A DNA stretch of 64,000 bases from Erodium maritimum (Eukaryota; Streptophyta; Magnoliopsida; Geraniales; Geraniaceae): assembly GCA_963921825.1 (NCBI GenBank), contig OY997590.1:36659039-36723038 (forward strand). The letters are read 5' to 3'. Positions within the stretch are counted from its first letter, which is position 1. Every line of letters starts with the position of its first letter. Positions 30,252 through 41,379 of the stretch are shown piece after piece. A program made the translations under genes and the position numbers. Below the pieces are notes generated by a model that worked only from the letters and a program-made list of their open reading frames with translations, searched no databases and was not told where the DNA came from.

Positions 30252-33118
30252 CGTTTGTCATGATATCCTGAGATTCCACATAGCCTGCAAACCCTTTTAC
30301 TTTTCTTCTTCGGATTCTTCTTAGGCTTCTTCTTCTTCTTGCCCTTCGTTGTTAGGCTCTCAGCAACTGATATCATCCTTCTTGACCCCTTTGTTTTCGA
30401 TATGGGCAGGACCTCCACAATCAGCTCATCAGGCATGTTTAGTCCTGTCAACTCTTCAATAATACTATTCTTGCTACGTTCCGTAGTATAGCCATCATCA
30501 AGTCCTGTGTCTTCACTGTATTCGTCAAATCTTTCCAACAAAAGCTCCATGTCTTCCGCTGTTGCATTGTTATCTCCAAGCAGCGACTGGAATTTGACCC
30601 ATAAACGGTGCTTTAAATGGCCAATAGTCTGGTCAGCAACAATGTCATCTGGTCGTTGCACATTCTCCTTGCACCAACGAGTGTTGATCAATGATTGAGG
30701 TATACGTTCAACAACAGATGTTTTCAGGACCGTATAAACTATTTTGACTGCATGAACAATGTTTTGTGCACTTGTCCATTGTTATGGTATATGTTCGCTT
30801 CGTATTGTCCTTAATGAGATACACCTTCATCCCACCAACTGGGTTAGCTTTCCTGATTTCACAATATTGTGTTGACTGGTGTATGTCTTTTTGAACTTTG
30901 TAGAACACTGTTTTTGTGTATAACTCCCATGCATGGAGCTCCAACTTGGTTGGCACTCCACCAATCCAAATTGGTGCACAATTTGTTGATTCTTACACAT
31001 CCTTTGCATTAGTATACCTTTGTTCATTAACCACAATGTCACACCACCATATGTATTGCACCAAAGTATGCTTCTTCACTTTTCTCTTACCGTATAAACT
31101 ATTTTGACTTTCTGACCTTGACAAAGTCCTCATTAAGAGCCCCATCGGTGTGTCTTTTGAATAAGCTGGCACCCACCATTGACGTATTGCATATATTTCA
31201 CCTAACCAATCATGTTCTTGTAGGTGAAATCCATCGAGAATTTCAGGCCATTCTTTTTCGAAGCTTTCCACATCAATGGACTAATCCCAAACAATTCCAA
31301 GTAGCTTTTCAAAGAAAGGATTGTCTTGCAGTGCAGCCATTGGTACCTGAAAGCATACACACAATTGTATTCAAATTAGGCTAATAAAATAATAAAGTTA
31401 CATATTTAATATCGGAGAAATACATATGTTATGCCAGATAATCACATAAACTGTCACAATAGTTAGATTATGTGTTATGATGTAAAATTTATAGTTTTAA
31501 CAATATATAGATGTCATACCTTTTCCTTCAACTTTTCCATGAGCTGTCACATACACAATCGATGAACTGTCTCACATAACACATCACTTATTGCTTTCTT
31601 CATTGCAGGATCTTGGTCGGTTAGAATAGATATTGGTTTCTTTCCACCCATGCATTTTACGAACGTTCTAAACAACCATGAAAACGAATCAGCATCCTCT
31701 TGTCTTAGTAAAGCAGATCCGAAAGTGACACACCTTTCGTGATTGTCTACACCTGTGAAAGGACAAAACATCATTCCATACCTACAAAAAGGTAAATATA
31801 ATTAACAAAAACATTACTTAATTATATGAACAGAATTACACATTAGAAAACATTAAAATACATAAAATAAACAACAATACATGTTTGTGTTGTATGTACT
31901 ATCAAATGATATTGTGTCACCATAAAGCTCGTAATGCTTCCTAGATAAACCATCCGACCAAAATAGTCGACGTAACCTATTTTCATCATCCGTATCTTAG
32001 TCAAAATAGAACCCAGTTGACTTTGCCACTTTCTCGTGAAATGTATGAATCACAAAATGGGCATCTGTTGTTCCAATGAAAACATTCAAGTCTCTTTCAA
32101 AGTTTAAGAAATCTGTAATTGTTGCCCCAACATATTGATTGCCTCCAACAACTCTTGACATCAACTTGTGTGCTCTAACAGGTCCCGAATCGATATTATA
32201 ATTATAAAAAATCCATCTTCTATGTGCTGGTGTAACATTCTTGTTACTATGCAAGTATTGCATATCATCCGGACGACAGAATTTGTGGTTGTGCTCTTCG
32301 ATGAATTTTGAAATTTCAAATTTCAATAATTTGTTCTTTTTTAGACTCACCATTTCAATATAGATACCGTTTCGACACACAACCATTTTTGGTTTTTGTT
32401 GGTCCTAGTCTAACACCGAATCCAAAACGAGTTGCATACTCTTTGTAGAATCTAATTCCTTCTTCCTCTGTTCTGAATTCTTGTGTTATTTTTGGCTTCA
32501 ACTCTCTAGTTGATTCTGGAATATATAGAGGTTGAACATCATAGTGGAATTGTTCTAAATTTTCGCATTCGGTGCCAGAATCCTCAAAGCTGTAACATTA
32601 CATTTCCAAATGCATATAATTATATAATATATACTGCCATATTATATAATATTAAACAGAAAATTACACATATTCATTCTCAAATAATAGATTCCTCTGT
32701 TACATTATAGCTTTTTTTTTTCAAATTTCATTGACTAACCAATTTAAATTCTTAAACAAGTGTATTTCAGAACATATCGAATAATAATACAGATTAACAA
32801 ATTAATTGCTTATTGTTATTATGAACTTGAAATTATATATTAATGGTAATTATCTTTAAAAAAAACCTCAGATGTTTATAAACACGGTTTAACTGTATGG
32901 GTATCATTTCAACAAATTAAAATCATTAACTAATAAAAGTATAATCTATAATAGAATAGTAATTATGTAAATATATAATATACTAACATTGAATCATGTT
33001 CTGCATCTTCATCAATTATTGCATCTTAATCAATTATTTCATCTTCTTCAATTGCTGCAGCAGATTCTTCAATGGTATATGTATTTATATTTTCATCCAT
33101 AACTAATCTTAGCTTCAT
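30252..33118 (-). pseudogene. FAR1-related MULE transposase
   Basis: Mutator-type transposase on the minus strand, starting at ATG 33116-33118. Segments in order: acidic N-terminus; FAR1 DNA-binding domain from about 32580 (FRTEEEGIRFYKEYA, GFGVRLG) through EEHNHKFCRPDDMQYL (32286-32240); MULE core with FDSTYNTNM (about 31890-31915) and SILTDQDPAMKK (about 31580-31625) giving two catalytic Asp; late MULE region WWVPAYSKDTPMGLLMRT and SRSESQNS (31100-31180); SWIM-like CSC (about 30745), whose second half is replaced; zinc knuckle CRLCGISGYHDKR at 30251-30290 completed beyond the copia element at 15169. Introns are likely at 31780-31880, 31390-31520 and 32590-32990. Stops near 32345 and 31996 show decay. 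Convergent with the ULP1-like gene, so both belong to one MULE. Confidence 0.85.
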
Positions 33119-33827
33119 TTGTAACCTGAAATTCAAAAGATGTCGATGTTATAATGTGAGCAATGATATGTAAAAAGCCTAGATCATTCAATCATGGACG
33201 GAAATTACCTTTTTCTGTAGATATCGGCTGTGATGATTTATGGATGGCTGGAACCAAAAATTTGCTGCAATGGCCGGTTTGTTGAATAATATTTCGAAAA
33301 TGATATGAAATGGAACACTGTGCGCATTGGTTTAGATATATCATGCAATTTTAATAAGTTACAGCGAATATTGTTGAGAGTTTTAAGGAGCTAAACCATT
33401 TGTATGTATATCACGTTGCACATGATCTGAAATTTGTTCCATAATTACCCTTTTAACACTAATTAAATTATAATAAAACATTATATTGTGATTTATATCA
33501 ACCATTAATTAATCTACATCCAATGGCTATTATGTGAGTAACATTTTAAGGTTGGGTATTAAACGAAGAAAGCGGGACATGATCTCCACGTCCCGACTAA
33601 AAGTGTTAAATATTTAATTTTCTCTAGTCCCAAACCCCAAAATTCCTCATCCCGTTAAGTTTTCATCGGATTGAAGGTCTCCGTCGAGATCGAAGCATGT
33701 TGTTATCCTTAACTAATCCAGTGATTGATTTTATGAAGATTTAAAGTGAATATTTTGAGTTAGTTAAAACATATATTTAAATCCTTTTTTATTTTAAAAT
33801 TTAATCGTATAGTTATAATAATAAAAA
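33119..33827. other. AT-rich upstream flank of the transposase, MULE right part
   Basis: No ORF. It should contain the transposase promoter and the right terminal inverted repeat of the MULE, but the left terminus is outside the window so the end cannot be fixed. From about 33650 the sequence may be host flank. Confidence 0.4.
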
Positions 33828-35532
33828 AGTTTAAATACATTGTGGTAACCTTATGTTTGTTTATTACATTTGGGTACCTTAATGTTCGGTCCACGGACAT
33901 AATTGGCATACTCCGTTAGAAAATTAACGGAATATTCCTCTAAATTAGTCATGTGACCCCATGTGTTGTCACGTATAGGGTGAAATGACGATTTTGCCCT
34001 TGTCCATTTAAACCACTTGAATTGTACATGGGAAACTACCATTTTTCCCTTATTGAGTAATAATAATAAATTAATTAATTAATTTAAATTATAAAATAAA
34101 TAATTAATTTTTAATTATAAAATAAAATAATTAAGTAGTTATAAAAACTGATAAATTAATTATAAAATTAATAAACCCTATTCGTATACTTATTTAACCT
34201 ATAACTTCTCTGTTATTTGTCACGAAGCTCGGCCTCGAGGTCTATGGCCGACATAGAGCTCACCAGTGATGATCGTCACAAGCTCGCCTGTAACGGCCAA
34301 TGCGGAACCATATCTACTGCTCAGCGGTACTGGGCTCGTTGTCGCTCATCGAGTGAGGAAGAGATCTAGAGACCTGAGAGGTTCGAGGTTGCCAACTTGG
34401 GTTCCCAAGTCCGAGCTCGCCGTGCAAACGTCGTTTCAAATCCCGATGAAGACGTCGTGGATAGAGCTCACCGCCACGATGTGTTCTTGATCTATCGAGA
34501 CTAGGTCGAAGAAGACGCCGCATTAGAGGATGCTGGGGTTTTTACACGAAAATTAGATCCTGGCTTATTTCGTCACGCGTCTGAGATCAACAAATCCTTT
34601 TGAATCCAAACCCCTCTGTTGCATGAAAAAGTCAAAAAATCCCAGCTTTTATCAACTGGATTTTGCTCCGCTTTCAACACACCATCAATCTCGTTGTCCA
34701 AAGTCCTCATGCGATTGCTCGTGATGGATTTTGGGGATTGGAGATCAGGGACGTGGAGGGAGTCTTCTTCTTTTTTGCGATGGTTCTTATTGTAGATCTA
34801 CGTTAGAAACTGTGATGTCCGTTTGTCTTATTCTCCCTCAATAAATACGATAAATGTGTTATTTTTGGATTCTGAGATTTGGGATTTGAGTATGCAAATC
34901 TGTGTTGAACATAGAAAATGAAGATGAAAATGAATGTTGAATCTGAAGGATGAACATCTCCTCCATAGTTGAATCTGATTTTCAGAATTTTCGTGTTCAG
35001 AATTTTAGTTAGTATTTTTGAAATAAATCAACTACTATTAATAAAATAAAAAGAATTGAAAACAAATATGAATTAGTTAAAAATATATTTGAAATATAAA
35101 ATTTTAAATTTTTTTATAATTAATTTAATGAAATAAAAAGTTAAAAATAAAATAATAAAGAATAAAAAAAATTAATACTAAGGATTTGTTTTTTAGTATT
35201 AGTAAAAACATAAAGTATTAAAAAATAAGTAAATATATTAATCAAAATAATAATTAATTATATAAAATAAATTAACTTTAATAATTAATTAAAATGTTAA
35301 TGAAAATAAAACTAAAAGTAAGGAATATAATGGTCTTTTTACTTTTAAGTCAAAAGTCAACTAAAATGACAAGGGATAAAATGGTCATTTAGTTTTTTTC
35401 TATTAGTTTTTTAATCCCAATGGCTCAAAACGTATGTGGACCGAACATTAGAGTATCCAAATGTATTAAAAAACATAAAGGTACCAAAAGGTCCATGGAC
35501 CAAATATAAGGGCACCATAATGTATTTAACCC
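33828..35532. mobile_element. Non-autonomous Mutator-like DNA element with long TIRs
   Basis: Imperfect inverted ends: the left end AGTTTAAATACATTGTGGTA matches the reverse complement of the right end, GGGTTAAATACATTATGGTG, and the pairing continues through TAATGTTCGGTCCAC (33883-33897 against 35440-35454) and ATGACNATTTT...CCCTTGTC (near 33985 against 35380). The right TIR has about 31 extra bases. Flanks of nine bases, TAATAAAAA (33819-33827) and TATTAAAAA (35533-35541), agree in eight, as expected for Mutator. There is no transposase. The centre (34210-34570) is GC-richer and unlike the AT-rich remainder. Confidence 0.75.
34210..34570. other. GC-rich core inside the Mutator-like element, possibly captured DNA
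   Basis: A short open frame at 34266-34490 (+) and one at 34314-34523 (-) are seen, with no family that I recognise. Base composition is coding-like against an AT-rich surround, which fits gene-fragment capture (Pack-MULE), but it could be original element DNA. Confidence 0.35.
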
Positions 35533-35642
35533 TATTAAAAATGGCTATAATCTATCCTTCCTCTCAAAATTCCAAATAATACTGATGATACTATAATTAA
35601 GATACTATCCAAAAAAAATCTTACACGTTAATGTATTAAATT

Positions 35643-35897
35643 ATGAGTTGTAAGCACGCATGCAAAGTCGCAACCGGTCTCCGAGATAATGACCCTCCCT
35701 TCATCGAGACGATGTCCGCCATCGTACCTGCAATCACTAGATCAAGTGCAATCGTAGAAAGATCTCCACCCCTAGACAAAGATGAAGAAATGGACTGTTC
35801 ACAATCATCAGAAGCAACTACGACGATCATTTTCCCTTTGATAGAGCGAGCCTTCTATTCCAGAACAAGAGCCCCACGCCTCTCATATATCTCATAA
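35643..35897 (+). CDS. Short ORF of unknown nature (84 aa)
   Basis: ATG to TAA, 84 codons, between the Mutator-like element and the MITE. Acidic middle (DKDEEMDC) and Ser/Thr-rich; no motif, signal peptide or membrane segment that I recognise. The opposite strand is open over nearly the same bases. It may be a decayed fragment of a retroelement and not a gene; I give it little weight. Confidence 0.15.
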   Translation: MSCKHACKVATGLRDNDPPFIETMSAIVPAITRSSAIVERSPPLDKDEEMDCSQSSEATTTIIFPLIERAFYSRTRAPRLSYIS

Positions 35898-36119
35898 ATC
35901 CGGGCAATCGGTAATGTGCCTCGGACAATCATATAGGAAACATCGTAAGAGAGAGCATTGAAAGGTATTATAGGGAAGAGATAAGACATGCCATTTTGAA
36001 GAAATTTCTAAAGATTAAAAGTTTAATGAAGATCACTTATTATCCACATGATGTTTCTAAGGTTAGTGATGAAGAAGAAACGAAGCAATATTAATGGATA
36101 TGGAGTAGAATGGTATTAA

Positions 36120-36370
36120 AGGTTAATTACGTTTACCTACACCAAAATATACACACATTGCATATACATAAACTAACCGTGATGTATTTTCAACATTTTA
36201 ATAGATGCCTACAGTAACTTATATGTAATTTTAACATGTAGGTTATTGTAGGTATTTGTTAGAAATCTTCAAAATATATAAAGATTAGTGTAGGTATCCA
36301 TAATTTCCAAACGTTAATGTGTGTATGTGTAATACGTGTATATATTAGTGTAGGTAAACGTAATTAATTC
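36120..36370. mobile_element. 251-bp MITE
   Basis: Inverted ends TTAATTACGTTTACCTACAC at both sides, continuing with TATACAC matches. Flanking nine bases TGGTATTAA (36111-36119) and TGGTATTGA (36371-36379) agree in eight. Size, AT-richness and the lack of ORF fit a miniature inverted-repeat element; the 9-bp duplication suggests Mutator type. Confidence 0.75.
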
Positions 36371-36606
36371 TGGTATTGATCTCTATCTTTTATGAGCTAT
36401 GAGTTGTTGAAAACTAGATACTACTCATTTTCTTCATACAAAATAAAAAGATTTTGAGATAAGTTGTTAAATTTGATATGAATTTTTGGAATAATAATTA
36501 TATGTATTTAAATTCATTATTGAAATAAAGTATATTATGTTATATGATCTATTATAATATCTTTATTTATCAAAAAGATATTTATATATTTTTTGTTACG
36601 CTAAAA
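36371..36606. other. AT-rich spacer
   Basis: Simple AT-rich DNA with no ORF, repeat or RNA signature recognised. Confidence 0.4.
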
Positions 36607-37735
36607 GTTTTTTTTATCAGTAAAGTCTTACAGATGCTTCAATTTATAGTTGGAAACAGGGAAGCCAGTAAAAACAGACTCATATCATAGCCTATTAGCC
36701 TTATGTGCAAAAACAGTAAACAACCTGGCCAGCCTAAATGAAAACCAATCGGGCCTAAATGACCAGTCCTAAAACACGTTGACTTAAAGTACGAAACAAA
36801 AGAAAAACCAAAAAAATCTGTCAAAGAAACCCCCGAACCAAACCACATCGAGAACTCGAATGCCATCCATGCCAAAACCTCTGGGAGCCACGGGACGCCA
36901 AAAGTCACAAAGGACAAACGATGCCACAAACGACGATACCAGATTAGCCAACTACGATCGTCATATCTGTCATAGCTTGCCCGACCAAGCACGTCAGAAC
37001 CCCAATATCCCCCAACCATTCCCATGTCTTGTGGCCAGCACCACAAAATGATAACACAGAGGAAAAAAGGGAGCTGGCGAGAGATGAAGCGCATCATGCC
37101 CTATCCAGACCTAGACGAAACCCTTGGTTGTCAAAAAAAGACAATCCACCAGAGGGCCAGCACCCGAAACACCAATGAGCCAAAGGAGAAGGAAAATCAG
37201 TGCATTATAACTGATCCACAACAGGGAAACATAACGAGTTCCTAGAGGCCCAAAATCAACGATCCAGGGAAATGGGGGAAGGGAGGGCGTGCCAAACTCA
37301 TCAGATCTATGAAGCCACGACCATATGTAAAGCTCCTATCGTCGACACGAAGTCGATGGAGGAAGGATAACATCACAACCACCCAAACAACAGACGCTCC
37401 ACCGCATGCGCTGGCCTAAACCCGTCGAACAGCCAGAGCAAAAGGCCATGAGAATACCCCACCGCGAGCAATTCAAGAGTCAATCAGAGAAGCCCAACAT
37501 CAGCGTGCGAAACAACGAAACAGCGAAACATGGTAGACAGAGGAGGTCGGTAGCAGAGGTTGGGGTGACGAGGGACGGAGGGAGAACATGGAGAACGGGA
37601 AGAAGCAAACTAGAAGACTAGATCATCGACGACATTAATGGCTAAAGGGCACAAACACCGACGACGAGAGCAAAACAGACGTAATTGCGGTGGCTAAGAC
37701 TTTGTAAACGAGAGAGCGTGTTTTGGTTTATTTTA
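36607..37735 (-). mobile_element. LINE-derived retroposon lacking coding capacity
   Basis: Read on the minus strand: a pyrimidine-rich 5' part with CTCTCTCG and GTCGTCGG stretches, then T/G-rich sequence ending TTTACTGATAAAAAAAA at 36607, a tail typical of plant LINEs. No reverse transcriptase or endonuclease motif. The ORF at 36639-37097 has no recognised domain. I could not confirm a target duplication. Confidence 0.5.
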
Positions 37736-37963
37736 GACTAAAAATATTATATTCAAATGACCATCCCTATTTCTTTTTAGAAAGGGGTAAGTATTCATTT
37801 TATTCAAGTAGAAAATTACAATACCCACCATCAAGGACGAACCCGAAACAAATCAGGGATAAATCCAAAAGTCTCGCTTATTAGATAGAAAGGTACTCCG
37901 ACAGTCATGGCTAAGAAATCGAAGTAATATAAGAGACAAAGTAGATAACAACTAACAAATATA

Positions 37964-40900
37964 TGTAAAGACCGCCCCATTTAGAGGATTTAAACATTTA
38001 ATATTTTTGTTCGTTGGAACATCGAGGTTGAGAAGCGGGATTGAATTTTGGATCGAGTGCAATCGAAAAAAGAAAAGAAAAAAAAAGAGAAAGAAGTTGT
38101 TTGGGCCAGACTGACCTGGGCCAGCCAGTTGGGCCGAGTCAAGCCCGCACCACTCGGATCAGGCCCAAGCCCAATCGGGTCTCACTCAACCCTACGCCTC
38201 ACCTCTCCTCTTCCTCAGTCTTGTGCACACAAACCGAGACGAGCCGCCGACTTGCCTCGTCCTCTCTCTCTCTCTCTGACCTCGCGCGCTCCTTCAACCA
38301 TCCAACGCCGGCGAGCCCTTCCACCGCTCCCGGTCACGAAGCGAACGACTCCGACCAAGACAACGCAGTCACCGTCCCCGAGCCGTGTCCGGAGTTGAGC
38401 CCCGCCGTCGTCGAGCCTCGCGAATCAGATCTGATTCGCCTTCGCCGTCGGAGACCTCTCCCGAGCTCGATTCGCCTTCGCCGGAGTCAGGGAAGTACGT
38501 CAGGTGAGCGAAGCGTCTTCCGTTTCCTCTCCGACCTCTCTTCACCTGTCCCCCGCCGCAATCGAAGAAAAACCCTCGCCGGCGAGCTCTACCTAGGTCC
38601 TCCGTCCCGACGCGTGTGGGGTTCTAAAAGGGGCATGAGTCTCGCGAGTCACGGTCGCCGAAGATCCCTCACCGAAGCTGCGAGGAGAATCGATGCACCG
38701 CCGTTCTCCCTCCGACCTTTCCTGACGGCGCCGTCGCCGGCGGCATAACAACACTAACCTCGAGCCTCTCCGTCCTTCTTCGTCAGGGCCAGGACGTGTT
38801 GGGGCGAGAGACGGGCCTTGGGCCATGTAGGATCAGACGGCCTTGGGTCGGACAGTGGAGTGGGCCGTGGACCAGGCATGATTCGGTTAGACCTCGGGCC
38901 GGGTCTTAGGCCAGGCCCAGAACCGACATGCCGGGTCTGGGTCGGGTCTGGGTCGGGTCTAGGTTCGGGTCGGTTCTGGGTCAGGTCTAGGTTCTGGGTT
39001 CTGGATCCGGGTCAGGCCAGTTTACTTAATTTAATTGTTAATTAATTGGTTTAAATCAGATAATTTCAAGGACCTCGGACTTTCTAAAGGACTTAGATCA
39101 GATAAATTAGAGGACTGAACCGTTAATAAAATTTGAGGACTGTTACGGACTGGACCGGGACTGATTACCGTCCTTTTGTTAAACCCAGGCTTGGACCTCG
39201 ACCGTGGAGAAGACCGGAGGTAGGCCCGGACGTCGGCAGCTAGAAGACGCAGCTGTTGGTTCTTCTTGAGGTATGGAAAGTAGCGGATACCGTTTTAATT
39301 ACGGAAAATTACTAGTGTGCATGTTTAGGACTTAATAATAAACTGGAAAGGTCCTAGTTGGCATATAGGATGTGATTCACTAGAATAGTTGCTTTCGATT
39401 ACTAAATACCGGACGAGTCTTAGCAACATGTAGGATGTGATTCACTTGATTACCTGGTTTCAATATTTGGGAAATTGTCGTGCTGGTAGATGAGCCATGT
39501 CGAGCCCTAGGATTGCGTGCTGAGTGCTATAACCGCTGTGTGAGAGTCTAAATAAGATTATACTCGGTGTTGCATGTTGTGACTGTGTGTGGGCAAGTGT
39601 GCCGTGTTTGATAAAATGTGAACTCTTGGTTATGATATGACCGGGTGAGTGGTAGACCGGCTGTGTGCTATGTTGAGACGGTCCAGTTGATATACCGGGA
39701 CCAGCTTTGGCTTTGTGCGGCTTGTTATATCCTTGTTGTGTGTTCCAAGAGAAGGCGTGATCGGAGTGGTACTTACACCGAGGAATAGTTCCGGTGTAGT
39801 GTATTGAGGACAAGGATGGCGTGACTGATACCCGAGTCTCTGTGATGGGAAGGCGTATGACCGAAGTGTGTGCCGGTCCAGTACGTATGGCGAGTATTAC
39901 CCCGAGTATATGTGACGGGAAGACATCGGACTGAGGGATTTCCGGTCGAGGATGTTACCATCAGTCTCAGTGAGAGGAAGATATCGGGACTGATGTTGTG
40001 TGGTCCAGTACGATATAAGAGGCTCAGTGCAAATGGCTTAATGCATCCAATGACGTTGGAACTGTTGTACGCTATATGTGGGTGTCTCGTTGTGTGTTGT
40101 ATACTTGTTGGTTGGCTTTGTGCATATTTCTAAGTATGTTTATGACTTTGTGAAAGTGATCGGTAACTGAGTGTCGGGACCGAGGCTTCGTGTTCTGGTA
40201 TGACATAAGTGGAATGAGTTGTGATAGCCGTAGACGTTGGAAATGATTATACTACGGTTATGGTGGGTCTGCTGTGTGAGCTATGCGTATTGTTTGGCTT
40301 TGTGCGTTGTCTGTTGTGTGTGCTATGCGTACTGTTTGGCTTTGTGCGTTGTCTGATGTGTGTGTCGTGCGTGCTGTCTGGCTTTGTGCATTGGGTTAAG
40401 TGTGACTATGGTCTTGTGAGAATGTTTGGTGACTCGAGGTGTTGTTATACCTGATTCTGTGTTGCCGCGCGAGTTCGCACGTGTGATCGGTTGTGAGATA
40501 GCCGTGGGCGTTGTTCATTGAGAATTGCTAGGTGATGAGTGTCAAGAACTAGTTGCGAAAGGGGTGGGTTCGGTTCATTGTGAATTGTTTTTCGGGTTGT
40601 GCCTGAGTGAAGGTCACGCGTTGTCTTGGAGAAATTGTTTAACTTGACTTTTAATAGTTGTGCTTTATTAGTATGCCCTAATTGGACGGTTACTCGTGGT
40701 GATGAACTGTGGTTCAGAACCTTAACTAGTTTTCCTACTGAGCGTAAGCTCACCCCCTTACTTTGTTGTGTTTCAGGTGTTGAGCGGGATCTGTACTAGC
40801 AGGATTCTCGGAGCTTGGGAGCTGGCAAGGGTTTAACTAGTGTCTAGCGACGTACTTTATCTTTGACTGTTTTGACTCGTTTACTTTTACACTTATTGAG

Positions 40901-41025
40901 TTGTTGACTCATTTGTACTTTTGGAGCTTTAAATTGCAATTTGAGAACAATATTTTTTTTTATCTTTATTATTTTTTCTTAAGTCGCGTCTCGAATTCGG
41001 TCAAAACTGGATTTGGGGCGTGACA
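37964..41025 (+). mobile_element. Solo gypsy LTR (3062 bp), TSD ATATA
   Basis: Starts TGTAAAGACCGCCCC, ends TTTGGGGCGTGACA. Perfect ATATA duplications at 37959-37963 and 41026-41030. No primer site or coding sequence. It contains a CT-rich stretch (38260-38280), a GC-rich block (38290-38760), GGGTC-rich repeats (38860-39010), TTGTGCGTTGTCTG-type short repeats (40290-40390) and an acceptor-like TTGTGTTTCAGGTG (40767-40780). It is a different subfamily from A, C and D: the ends are alike, the body is not. The 235-codon ORF at 38041-38748 looks fortuitous. Confidence 0.92.
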
Positions 41026-41379
41026 ATATATGTGTCATAAAGCGAGTCCAAGGAGCTAAATTTAGTTCCAGGAGGTTGCCTTGGGTCGCAAGAGCAGACA
41101 AGAGGCACTCCTGGCCAACCTGATCCCCCTGATGGATAGCAAATGGATCTTGAGAGGCCGAAAGGGTCGGCCTCCTTAGAAACCAAAGGCTTATCATAAC
41201 TCCCGACGAGGCTGCTTTCCAGCCTTCATCAAAACAGGGAAAGTGAGATCTCGTAGGGTCGTCTACACATTCTGGTCGATGTCTGTGAGAGCGAATGCCC
41301 TTTTCCTTGAGGCAGTTGTAATCTCTAGGTTCTTTAACCCCTTTTCCCTAGATAGGGTCTTGAGGTTCTTGTTCTCTTG

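Noticed and set aside
30252-33118. Domesticated FAR1/FHY3 light-signalling gene
   Set aside because: It sits next to a ULP1-like gene as in MULEs, has stops and frame changes, and its SWIM motif is broken.
33400-33480. Right end of the MULE at CCATAATTACCC
   Set aside because: It looks like a possible terminal motif, but the left end is outside the window so neither TIR nor duplication can be tested.
36639-37097. Aromatic-rich 152-codon ORF (-) as a membrane protein
   Set aside because: It is in the T/G-rich 3' part of a LINE-like unit; hydrophobicity reflects T-rich codons only.
38041-38748. 235-codon ORF
   Set aside because: It is inside a solo LTR, in a GC-rich block with few stops, and has no domain.
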